Shown here: one piece after another, positions 16,996 through 24,892 of the stretch
Numbering within the stretch: position 1 is the first letter of the stretch
Layout of the letters: every line of letters starts with the position of its first letter
Assembly (NCBI RefSeq): GCF_001816145.1
Contig: NZ_MDZB01000033.1
Location: 1 to 64,000, forward strand
Reading direction: 5' to 3'
Source: Hymenobacter lapidarius
GTDB taxonomy: Bacteria > Bacteroidota > Bacteroidia > Cytophagales > Hymenobacteraceae
DNA length: 64,000 bases
The notes under the pieces: generated by a model
Told to the model about the DNA's origin: nothing
The model's input: the letters and a program-made list of their open reading frames with translations, nothing else
The model's database searches: none
Program-made: the position numbers and the translations under genes

Positions 16996-18489
16996 TTACG
17001 GCTTGGCTTTTTCTGTCAGCACGAGGTCAATATCGACGAAGTCCGTTGGCATGTCGGGGCGCATGACGGGCTTGGGAATAATGCTGATTTTGGTCGGGTC
17101 GAACTCGCCCTGCTGGGCTAACAGCCGCTGCGATTCCATGAGCTTGTCCCGACTAAAATCTTCGCCGGAGCGCAAGGGCAGTAGCTTGAGCAAAGCGGTG
17201 GTCGTCGTTTTCTTATTGCCAACAATGGAGATAATGCGCAATCGAGCTTTTCGTCCTTCGTCGATGGTAAACGCAAGGTCGGTGGTGCCATCAGGCTGCC
17301 GCGTTGCGCTCGGCTTCACGGAGAAGAACAAGTACCCGTTGTTCATGTAACGCGAGGCAACATCTCGACCGCTGGGGTCATAGTTCAGGCGTTGGACCAC
17401 GGCGGCCGAGTCGTAAGCGTCGCCGGGTTTCAGGCCCAGGGCTTCGTTGAGTTCCACCGTCGACAGATACGTGTTGCCTAGCCAGGTGATGCGGCCGATG
17501 CGGCTTGCGGCAGCGGCTGGCGCGGCAGTGGCTCCAGCGGCAGCGGCCGGCGCGGCAACTTCTCCCGGTGCGGGCGCGCCGGTGCAGGCGGTAGCAGCCC
17601 AGGCAAAGGCAAATACGGGCAAAACGAGTAGGAAACGAAGTTTTTGCATAGGTGAGGAGGTTGGTTGGGTGAGCATTTTGATTCGTAGAAAAATTTGCTG
17701 GTTGGAAAAAGCGTGGGCCAGGGCAAATGGCGGCTGCCGGGCCGCCAGCTTTATCAGCAGTTCGCCGTAGGGCCGGGGGCTGGTCTGGGCGCGTGCCACG
17801 GCTTCATCGGCCAGGTACTCGTGCACGGTTTTGAGCTGCTGGCGGAAGTAGGGCAGCAGGCCGTTGAACCAGAAAAGCACGCCCAGGGCTTCAGCCAGCA
17901 GCAGGTCGAGCGTGTGCTTTTGCCGCACGTGCACGCCCTCGTGTAGCAGCAGCTGCTGGCGCTCTTCGGCGCTCAGGGCCTCGTGCAAGGGCGAGAGAAA
18001 CACGTGCCGGCCGAAGGAAAACGCGGGCAAACCGGGCGCAGGCAGGTGCACGATGGCAAAGGCGCCCAAATCAGTATTCGGGTGCCGCTTCACGAGCTGC
18101 GTGAGGCCGCGCAGGTTGCGGGCAGCGGCCCGCAGCTTGTGGAGCGCGCCGAGCCCATAGAGGGCCAGCAGCCCGCTCATAAGCCGGGCCGTCAGGTCCG
18201 GGCCGGCCCCGGTGGAGGGAGCGGGCGCGGCCGTTGCGCCTGCCGCCCAGCTCAGCTGCAAGGGCAACGGCCCGGCGGCCGGGGAATCCGAAACGGAGCC
18301 CGCCAGCAAACCGGCCAATCCCGGAAACGCCAGCAAGGGAATGACCACACTTGCCGCCAGTGCCCCCAGCAAGTAGGCGCGGTTGGCGGTGAAGTAGGTG
18401 AGCCGGGCCAGCAGCAGGCGGTAGGCCAGCGCAAACACGGCCAGACAGAAGCTGGCCTCGGCCAGGTACACGAGGAAATTACTGAGCAT
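16996..18489 (-). CDS. BlaR1-like M56 family metallopeptidase with C-terminal POTRA-like repeats
   Basis: Membrane zinc protease of the BlaR1/MecR1 family (497 residues). Helices lie near residues 5-25, 37-58 and 102-118; the zinc motif is HEGVH (183-187) in QQLLLHEGVHVRQKHTLD, with the downstream HEYLADE providing a further ligand. Next come a helix near 284-300 (LRFLLVLPVFAFAWAATAC) and an Ala/Pro linker. Instead of a penicillin-binding sensor, residues 331-497 look like two POTRA-type modules: ITWLGNTYLSTVELNEALGL with YDPSGRDVASRYMNNGYLF, then LRIISIVGNKKTTTTALLKLL with LMESQRLLAQQGEF. Such modules are typical of BamA/TamA. The gene overlaps blaI by 11 bases. Expected role: cleave BlaI on an envelope signal; the signal is unknown. 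Confidence 0.85.
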   Translation of the reverse strand: MLSNFLVYLAEASFCLAVFALAYRLLLARLTYFTANRAYLLGALAASVVIPLLAFPGLAGLLAGSVSDSPAAGPLPLQLSWAAGATAAPAPSTGAGPDLTARLMSGLLALYGLGALHKLRAAARNLRGLTQLVKRHPNTDLGAFAIVHLPAPGLPAFSFGRHVFLSPLHEALSAEERQQLLLHEGVHVRQKHTLDLLLAEALGVLFWFNGLLPYFRQQLKTVHEYLADEAVARAQTSPRPYGELLIKLAARQPPFALAHAFSNQQIFLRIKMLTQPTSSPMQKLRFLLVLPVFAFAWAATACTGAPAPGEVAAPAAAAGATAAPAAAASRIGRITWLGNTYLSTVELNEALGLKPGDAYDSAAVVQRLNYDPSGRDVASRYMNNGYLFFSVKPSATRQPDGTTDLAFTIDEGRKARLRIISIVGNKKTTTTALLKLLPLRSGEDFSRDKLMESQRLLAQQGEFDPTKISIIPKPVMRPDMPTDFVDIDLVLTEKAKP

Positions 18490-18868
18490 CGCCGTCGGGC
18501 TTGGGGGTGGTTTCAGAACCGTGCAGCAGGTCCAGCAACTGCTGCTTCTCGCGTTGGCTCAGGGTTTCTTCCACCATAAAGGAGACCAGGGCCGTGGGTG
18601 AATTGTCGAAATACTGCGTGAGCATGCGCTTGAGGCTGGCCGCCCGGTACTCGGTTTTGCTGATGAGCGGAAAGTACTCGTAGGTTTTGCCGTAGGCTTT
18701 GAAGCCCACGTAGCCCTTGCGCTCCAGTATCCGCACCACCGACGACACGGTGTTGTAGGGCGGCTTGGGCTCGTCGGACAGGTGCTCGATGACGTCCTTC
18801 ACGAAAGCCTTCTTCAGCTTCCACAACGCCTGCATGATGCGTTCCTCAGTTTTCGTTAGTTCTTCCAT
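18479..18868 (-). CDS. BlaI/MecI/CopY family transcriptional repressor
   Basis: Winged-helix repressor of 129 residues, proteolytically inactivated by its M56 partner in the known bla/mec systems. N-terminal LTKTEERIMQALWKLKKAFV, recognition part PPYNTVSSVVRILERKGYVG, then a dimerisation tail with VSFMVEETLSQREKQQLLDLL. Overlaps the M56 gene, the usual blaI-blaR1 order. A perfect 10-base dyad (18895-18904 / 18915-18924) over the -33 region and a TACATTTG box four bases before the ATG indicate autoregulation. Confidence 0.93.
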   Translation of the reverse strand: MEELTKTEERIMQALWKLKKAFVKDVIEHLSDEPKPPYNTVSSVVRILERKGYVGFKAYGKTYEYFPLISKTEYRAASLKRMLTQYFDNSPTALVSFMVEETLSQREKQQLLDLLHGSETTPKPDGDAQ

Positions 18869-18872
18869 AGGT

Positions 18873-18924
18873 CAAATGTATAACTGATAAACCAGTTTCA
18901 AAACTTATTATTCAGTTTTGAAAC
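18873..18924 (-). promoter_or_regulatory. blaI promoter with overlapping operator dyad
   Basis: On the minus strand TACATTTG (18880-18873) is an exact -7 box, with TTG (18901-18899) 18 bases upstream as the -33 element. The dyad GTTTCAAAAC ... GTTTTGAAAC (18895-18904 and 18915-18924, 10-base spacer) overlaps the -33 element, where a bound BlaI dimer would block RNA polymerase. The -7 box ends four bases before the ATG, so the transcript should be leaderless. Confidence 0.7.
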
Positions 18925-19020
18925 GTATTAATGCGTTGTGAATGGATTTTGGCTTAAAAACGAGGTTTTGTTGCTGAAAATTGTTGTGCGCCCTGCCCGT
19001 ACCCCGACCTTTGCCCCACC

Positions 19021-19788
19021 ATGCACCTCACCGATTCCCACGCCCACCTCTATTCCGAACAGTTCAAACCCGACCGCCTAGACGCCCTGCGCCGTGCCCA
19101 GGACGCCGGCGTGCGCACCATTGTGATGCCCAACGTGGACCACTCCAGCATCGACGCCATGCTGGAGCTGGAAGCCCAGGCCCCGGAAACCTGCTTTGCC
19201 ATGATGGGCCTGCACCCGTGCTCGGTGACGCGCAGCTTCGAGCAGGATTTGTACGAGGTAGAAACCTGGCTGGGCCGACGGCCTTTTGCCGCAGTGGGCG
19301 AGGCCGGGCTCGATTTGCATTGGGACAAAACCCTGCTGGGCGAGCAGCAGGAAGCCCTGAAAATTCAGCTGGCGATGGCCAAAAAGTACCAGTTGCCCAT
19401 TGTGCTGCACACCCGCGAGGCTTTCGCCGAAACCGTGGCCCTGGTGGAGGCGGCCCAGGACGGTACCCTGCGCGGCGTGTTCCACTGCTTCTCGGGCACG
19501 CCCGCTGAGGCCGAGCAGGTAATAAAGTTGGGCTTTATGCTGGGGATTGGGGGCGTGGCCACCTTCAAAAACGGCGGGGCCGACAAGGTGCTGCCGGGCA
19601 TTGGCCTGGAGCACCTGCTGCTGGAAACCGACTGCCCGTACCTGGCGCCCGTGCCGCACCGGGGCAAGCGCAACGAGCCGGCTTACCTGCCCTTCGTGCT
19701 GCGCCGCGTGGCCGAGCTGCTGGGCAAAGACGTGGAAGAAGTAGCCGAAGCGACTACGAACAACGCCTTGGCACTGTTTAACTTATAG
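19021..19788 (+). CDS. tatD: TatD family metal-dependent hydrolase (DNase-like)
   Basis: Cytosolic TIM-barrel hydrolase of 255 residues, a normal length for TatD/YcfH/YabD. Metal-site motifs are present in order: LTDSHAHLYSEQF (His pair), FAAVGEAGLDLHWDK (Glu), LPIVLHTREAF (His), GVFHCFSGTPAEAEQ (His) and LLETDCPYLAPVPHRGKRN (Asp). Start ATG 19021 follows GACCTTTGCCCCACC, a near match to the -7 box only seven bases away, so again close to leaderless. The exact paralogue type (TatD, YcfH or YjjV) cannot be settled here. Confidence 0.9.
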   Translation: MHLTDSHAHLYSEQFKPDRLDALRRAQDAGVRTIVMPNVDHSSIDAMLELEAQAPETCFAMMGLHPCSVTRSFEQDLYEVETWLGRRPFAAVGEAGLDLHWDKTLLGEQQEALKIQLAMAKKYQLPIVLHTREAFAETVALVEAAQDGTLRGVFHCFSGTPAEAEQVIKLGFMLGIGGVATFKNGGADKVLPGIGLEHLLLETDCPYLAPVPHRGKRNEPAYLPFVLRRVAELLGKDVEEVAEATTNNALALFNL

Positions 19789-19803
19789 GATGATGGCCCC
19801 GTG

Positions 19804-20166
19804 CTAGGCGCTTATGGCAACGCGGTGGCTGAGCTGGTCGAACAGGGTGGTGAGGCGGTCGGCTTGCAGGTTTATCTGGTCGAGGCCCTGGCGGGCCTCT
19901 TCGATGAGGCCGCGCTGGTACTGGGCGGCCAGGTCGCGGCCGGTGCTGAGCATTTGCTGCAGGGTCCGGTCTATTTCGCGCACTTCGGGGTGATGGCCGT
20001 GGTGGGGCTTCACCACGGTGTCGAGCCACTGGCCCAGGGCGTTTTCCTGCCGGGAGAACATGGCCTCGTCGGCTTCGCGCACGCCGTAGAGCACGGAGCG
20101 GAGCCGCGACTTAAACAGCACCTGCTTGATGCGGGCCTGCTGAAAGTCGAGGACTGATAGTTCCAT
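19804..20166 (-). CDS. Small helical protein, possible CZB-like zinc-sensing domain
   Basis: 120 residues, predicted all-helical and cytosolic. The segment ENALGQWLDTVVKPHHGHHP with VREIDRTLQQML resembles the order of motifs in chemoreceptor zinc-binding (CZB) domains, where a Gly-Lys-Trp-like helix and spaced His residues bind zinc, but the usual Cys is not visible, so the match is tentative. It is 47 bases downstream of the PAS-only gene on the same strand and is very likely in one operon with it. A sensor module encoded apart from the PAS protein is plausible. Unassigned otherwise. Confidence 0.6.
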   Translation of the reverse strand: MELSVLDFQQARIKQVLFKSRLRSVLYGVREADEAMFSRQENALGQWLDTVVKPHHGHHPEVREIDRTLQQMLSTGRDLAAQYQRGLIEEARQGLDQINLQADRLTTLFDQLSHRVAISA

Positions 20167-20213
20167 GCGCTGAGAAGTGAAGGATAGGGTAGAAAAAGAA
20201 GCGTAGAGAAAAG

Positions 20214-21530
20214 CTACTTTGCCGGCGCCGCGATGGCGCCGCTGCCGCCCAGCTGTTGCAGGGCTTGGCGGGTTTGTACCAGCTCGGTGGCTTCGTAGGC
20301 ATACGCCGTGATGCCCGCCGGCTCGCCGTGCTCCTCGAAACGCTGGTACGTGAAGTTGAAATAGGCATCGCGCAGGGTGCCGGACCCGTCGGCGGCGGCC
20401 AGCTGCACCAACACTTCGGTGCCCACGAAGGGCTCGCCAGTGCGGTAAACGCCATCGAGTATGGCCATAATGCCCTGGCCCACTACTTCGGGAAATACCT
20501 CGGCCACGGTGCGGCCCACCAGGTCCTGGCCGCCCACCAGCCCCCGGAAGAGGGTGTTGGCAAACTCGTAGCGGTGCTCGGGGCCGCGCACGATGGTTAT
20601 CATGGCCGGGGCATTGGTGAGCAGCGTGTCGAAGGTTTGGCGCTGCTGGCGGGTCAGCTGCGACTGCCGGTAGGCCTGGTCCGATAGCTCGGCCTGCTCC
20701 TCATTCGCCTTGAGCAGTTCTTCCACCATCAGTTTCTGCTCGTGGATGTCGGCGTTGCAGCCCACCCACATTTGCACCTGCCCATCGGGGCCCAGGCGGG
20801 GCACGCCGCGGGCCAGGTGCCAGCGGTAGCGGCCGTCGTGCCGCCGCATGCGGTACTCCACTTGGTAGGTAGTGCCGTGTTGGCGGGCAGCTTCCCAGCG
20901 GGCGGTGGTGGGGGCCACGTCGTCGGGGTGCAGGTCAGCAACCCAGCCCTCGCCCAGGGTTTCGGCCAACGTCCGGCCGGTGAATTCGGTCCAGCGGGGG
21001 TTAAAGTATTCGGCCCAGCCGTCGGGGCGGGTGGTCCACACCATCACGGGCATGCTTTGCAGCACGAAGTGGTTGCGTTCGGTTGCCTCATCGAACTCCC
21101 GCTGCACCACCTCGGCGCGCTGCATGGCGAGCGTGGCTTCGGTCACGTCCTGGGGCCGCTGCAGAATGTACTGCAGCTCGCCGCGCTCGTCCAGCAGCGG
21201 AAAGTGGGTGATTTGCCAGTAGCGCTGCTCGGTGCCGCCGCCCAGCGCGGCGGGCCGTTCCAGGTCGTAGCGCAGCAGGGGCATGGTGTGGGGCGCGAGG
21301 TGGCGGCGCACGTGCTCGAGCGAGGCGTCCAGGTCGCGCTGGCTTTCCGGGGCCGAGGGGTAGGCTGCGAAGATGTTCTGACCCAGGGCCTGCTCCCGGG
21401 TTCGGAGCGACACGGCCACGTGGGAGTCGGTGTTGTCGAGCACCGTGCCGTCGGGGGCCAGCAGCAGGTAATTGTCGGGCAGCAGACGAAAAAGGGCCCG
21501 GTAGTCAGGGGAAGCGAGGAAGTCAGCCAT
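20214..21530 (-). CDS. Multi-PAS domain sensor protein lacking an output domain
   Basis: 438-residue soluble protein with about three PAS domains: 1-140 (LLPDNYLLLAPDGTVLDN), 150-285 (VMVWTTRPDGWAEYFNPRW, then RRHDGRYRWHLARGVPRL, a PAC-type motif ending WVGCNADIHEQK) and 310-430 (LLTNAPAMITIVRGPEHRYEF). A coiled segment links the last two. The protein stops right after the third PAS (LQQLGGSGAIAAPAK), with no histidine kinase, GGDEF or methyl-accepting part. In relatives such PAS arrays usually feed a kinase, so either it works through the small downstream protein or the gene is a shortened kinase. An exact TACGTTTG box lies at 21582-21575, 45 bases before the ATG. Confidence 0.8.
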   Translation of the reverse strand: MADFLASPDYRALFRLLPDNYLLLAPDGTVLDNTDSHVAVSLRTREQALGQNIFAAYPSAPESQRDLDASLEHVRRHLAPHTMPLLRYDLERPAALGGGTEQRYWQITHFPLLDERGELQYILQRPQDVTEATLAMQRAEVVQREFDEATERNHFVLQSMPVMVWTTRPDGWAEYFNPRWTEFTGRTLAETLGEGWVADLHPDDVAPTTARWEAARQHGTTYQVEYRMRRHDGRYRWHLARGVPRLGPDGQVQMWVGCNADIHEQKLMVEELLKANEEQAELSDQAYRQSQLTRQQRQTFDTLLTNAPAMITIVRGPEHRYEFANTLFRGLVGGQDLVGRTVAEVFPEVVGQGIMAILDGVYRTGEPFVGTEVLVQLAAADGSGTLRDAYFNFTYQRFEEHGEPAGITAYAYEATELVQTRQALQQLGGSGAIAAPAK

Positions 21531-21656
21531 GTGGTGCTACTGACCCAGCCGTGAATGGGTAACAAGTGGAAAAACAAACGTACAAACTGAACCCACGGAC
21601 CAGGTTGCGCCAAAGTTAGCCAGGACCAGCGAAACTGGAGCGCCTTTAGGGCGTGC

Positions 21657-22259
21657 CTAGTACCTCACATCGAACCGGCCGTCGGTGACGGCCAGGGAAT
21701 CAGTAGCGCTGTAAAGCACGCCGGAAAATGTGCCGCTCACGATGCGCTCCTGGCGGTCGAGCTTGCGGATGAGTAGGCGCACGGGGCGGCGGGCGGTGCT
21801 GCGGTAGCCCCGGTACGGAATCAGGTCGATGGCTTCCATGCTTTCGGCTCTTTGGCCGGGTGGCATCCGGACAGTATCGGCCCCGAGCAGACGCAGGCCG
21901 CCCAAGGTGTCGGAAAGTAAAAACGTGAAGCTGATTTCGCGGTCGTAAAATTCTATGCTGTTGCGTACGCCCGTCATTGCGCCCCGCACCGTGAGTAGCG
22001 GCGGCACCGCACTAGCCCTATATACCTGCAGCATGTTGGGTTGCCAGCTGCTGCCGAGCGGACCTTTCAATTGTTGGCTGCCCAGCACGGTCCACTTCTG
22101 CGCGCCCAGTACGCAGCCCAGGGTGTTGGCCCCGGTTTCGGTGTAGGCCGGCAGCTGGGCGCGGGCAAATCCCTCGCTGTTGTCGTACTCTTTGCACCCC
22201 GTGGTGCAGGCGCTCATCGACAGCAGGCTGAGGCAGGTGAGGAAATGCCGGAAGCGCAT
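21657..22259 (-). CDS. Hypothetical lipoprotein
   Basis: 200 residues from ATG 22259, starting MRFRHFLTCLSLLSMSAC, a lipoprotein signal peptide with lipobox LSMSAC; the upstream in-frame extension is not signal-like and is dropped. The mature part has TLGCVLGAQKWTVLG, a pattern I associate with small Bacteroidota lipoproteins of the DUF6252 type, and a beta-rich remainder ending TDSLAVTDGRFDVRY. It should sit on the inner leaflet or surface of the outer membrane. Function unknown. It is divergent from the TonB receptor gene. Confidence 0.75.
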   Translation of the reverse strand: MRFRHFLTCLSLLSMSACTTGCKEYDNSEGFARAQLPAYTETGANTLGCVLGAQKWTVLGSQQLKGPLGSSWQPNMLQVYRASAVPPLLTVRGAMTGVRNSIEFYDREISFTFLLSDTLGGLRLLGADTVRMPPGQRAESMEAIDLIPYRGYRSTARRPVRLLIRKLDRQERIVSGTFSGVLYSATDSLAVTDGRFDVRY

Positions 22260-22490
22260 GGTAGGGGAGGGAAGTGTGAAAAGCCGAAAATACACACGAA
22301 CCAGGGAAGGCGTACCCTGCCGCCATCGGGCCCCGGCTGGCCGGCATGGCCGGCAGACCAGCCGCCCCCGAAAAACGCCGGTCTGACCCGCACGACGGTT
22401 CATCCGCTTCATCCGACATTTCGGTAGCACGGAGTTGAACCCGAGCCGGACGGGCCAACACCTTTGGACCACTACTTACCCGCCGGTCCT

Positions 22491-24745
22491 ATGAAAAAGC
22501 TACTCCTGCTGCCGCTGCTCCTGCTGCTGAGCGCCGCCCGCCCCGTCGTCGCCCAGGCCCCCGTTGCCCAGGCCCAGCCTGTTCCAGCCGCTTCCACGCG
22601 CCTGACTGGCACTGTGCGCGATGGCGCCGGCCAGCCGCTGCCGGGCGTGAACGTCTTTTTGAAAACCACCTTCGACGGCGCCAGCACCGACTCGCTGGGG
22701 CGCTTCCGCTTCGAGACCCGCCAAACGGGCCGCTTGGTCCTGATGGTGACCCTCATCGGCTACGAGCCGCTGGAGCTGCCGGTGCAGCTGGGCCAGGGCG
22801 CTGTCGCGCTGCCCAACATCAAGCTTAAAGCCAGCCGCGCCGCCCTGGGCGACGTGGTGGTGACGGCCGGCGCCTTCGAGGCCAGCGACGAAAAGCGGAG
22901 CAGCGTGCTCAAGCCGCTCGACATTCTGACCACGGCCGGCGCCCTGGCCGACGTGGCCGGCGCCCTCAACACGCTGCCCGGCACCAGCCGCAACGGCGAG
23001 GAGGGCAAGCTGTTTGTGCGCGGCGGGGCCGCCGGCGAAACCAAGCAGTTTCTTGACGGGCTGCCGCTGCAAAGCCCTTACGGCGGCACGGTGAGCGGCA
23101 CGCCCGCCCGGGGCCGATTTGCGCCCACGCTCTTCAAGGGCACGGTGTTCAGCACCGGGGGCTACTCGGCCGAGTACGGGCAGGCGCTGTCGGCGGCCGT
23201 GATTTTGAACACCCAGGACCTGGCCCCGGAAACTCAGACGGGCATCACGCTGCTCTCGCTGGGCTCGGTGGGTTTGTCGCAGCAGCAGCGCTGGGAGCGG
23301 GCGTCGGTGGCCGTGGCGGGCGACTACTTCAACATGAAGCCTTACTTCGGCGTGGTGCCGCAGCGGGTGCTCACGGCCATGGAGTCGGGCAGCGGCTCGG
23401 TGGCGTACCGGCAGCGGACGGGCGAGGCGGGCATGTTCAAGGCCTACGGCGCTTTCACCACGGCCCACACCGGCGTGCGCACGCCGGCCGTGGACTGGCA
23501 GCACGGCCGCCCCGTGGACCTGCAGAACCACAACGCCTACCTGAACACCAGCTTCCGCAGCCCCCTGCGCGGCGGCTGGAGCGTGAACACCGGCCTGGCC
23601 GCCACCCGCGACGAGCAAACCATTGCCTTGGGCACCCAAGGCCCGGCCGCCGACATCAGCCACGTCCGCGAATTGGAGGAGTCGGTGGTGGGCCGCGTGG
23701 TGCTCACCAACGACTCGGTGGGCACCTACTGGAACCTGAAAGTGGGCGCCGAAGGCCTGGGCCAACGCTTTGCCCAGCAGGCCCGGCAGCAGCACGCCGG
23801 CCAGGAAACCGAACTGCCCCGCCGGGCATTTGATGAGCAGCGGGCCGCCGCTTTTGCCGAAGCCAACATTTCCTTCAGCAGTAAGCTGGCCGGCCGGGTG
23901 GGGGGGCGGCCGAATACTCGGCCGTGCTGGGCCGCTGGAACGCCGCCCCGCGCCTGGCCTTGGCCTACCAACTCAGCGAAGCCAGCCAGCTCTCGGCCGC
24001 CTACGGGCAGTTTTACCAGACGCCCGCCAACGACCTGCTGCTCTCGGCCCACGGCAACGACGCGCTGCGCTTCGAGCGCGCCGACCACTACCTGCTCACC
24101 TTCCAGCGCATTCGCGCCGACCGCACGCTGCGCGTGGAAGGCTACTACAAGAACTACGACCACCTCACCCGCTTCGACGCCGCCACCCAATTTCAACCCA
24201 CGGCCTACCAGAGCACCGGCCGCGGCTACGCCCGCGGCCTGGATTTTTTCTACCGCGACCGCAAAACGGTGAAAAACCTGGACTACTGGGTGAGCTACGG
24301 CCTGCTGGACACCCGCCGCCAGCAGCGCACCGACCCCGTGCTGGCCGTGCCCACCTTCGCCGCCCGCCACAACCTCTCGCTGGTGGGCAAGTATTGGGTG
24401 GGCAAGCTGCACACGCTGGTGGGCGCCACCTACGGCTACACCAGCCCGCGCCTGAGCTACGACCCCAGCTTCCGGGCCGTGCGCACGCCTAGCTTCCAGG
24501 ACCTGAGCATGAACTTCAGCTACGTGACCAGCATCAAGCGGAACCTGACCATCGTGCACGTGTCGTGCTCCAACCTGCTGGGCCGTGAGAATGTGTTTGG
24601 CTACCGCTACGGCGCCGCGCCCAGCGACCAGGGCACCTACCAGCGGGTGAGCGTGACGCCCTCGGCCCCGCGCATGGTGTTCGTAGTGCTCATGGTGAGC
24701 ATCAACAAGGCCCGCCCGGCGGATACGAGCGTGGCCCCGGAGTAG
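22491..24745 (+). CDS. TonB-dependent outer-membrane receptor (frameshifted at poly-G)
   Basis: Outer-membrane active transporter or signalling receptor, about 751 residues when joined. Order: signal peptide (LLLLPLLLLLSAARPVVAQ), carboxypeptidase-regulatory-like domain (LTGTVRDGAGQPLPGVNVF ... DSLGRFRFET), plug (GALNTLPGTSRNGEEGKLFV, GAAGETKQFLDGLPLQSPYG, GGYSAEYGQALSA) and barrel. At a run of seven G (23900-23906) the frame breaks; the other frame carries on with AEYSAVLGRWNAAPRLAL, FYQTPANDLLL and a C-terminal strand ending RMVFVVLMVSI. No SusD-like gene follows, so it is not a classic Sus pair. The homopolymer again suggests an indel error. Confidence 0.9.
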
Positions 24746-24765
24746 CGCGAATGCGCCATTGCCTG

Positions 24766-24871
24766 AAAAAGAACGTCATGCTGAGCGGAGTCGAAGCATC
24801 TCTACCGCGCAAGTAAATGGCTTACTACTGCGGTAGAGATGCTTCGACAAGCTCAGCATGACGTTCTTTTT
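24766..24871. repeat. REP-like element, family 1 (full-length copy)
   Basis: Long inverted repeat with arms of about 40 bases: AAAGAACGTCATGCTGAGC...GTCGAAGCATCTCTACCGC and its complement GCGGTAGAGATGCTTCGAC...GCTCAGCATGACGTTCTTT, separated by about 20 bases. It lies between the convergent TonB receptor and restriction-enzyme genes and ends a few bases from neither stop, so it may double as a bidirectional terminator. Confidence 0.85.
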
Positions 24872-24892
24872 GCTGCTTGTTGAGCCTGCACT

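Noticed and set aside
22500..24559. Long antisense frames over the TonB receptor
   Set aside because: His/Gln/Ala/Gly-rich shadows; the receptor is clear on the plus strand once the frameshift is allowed for.
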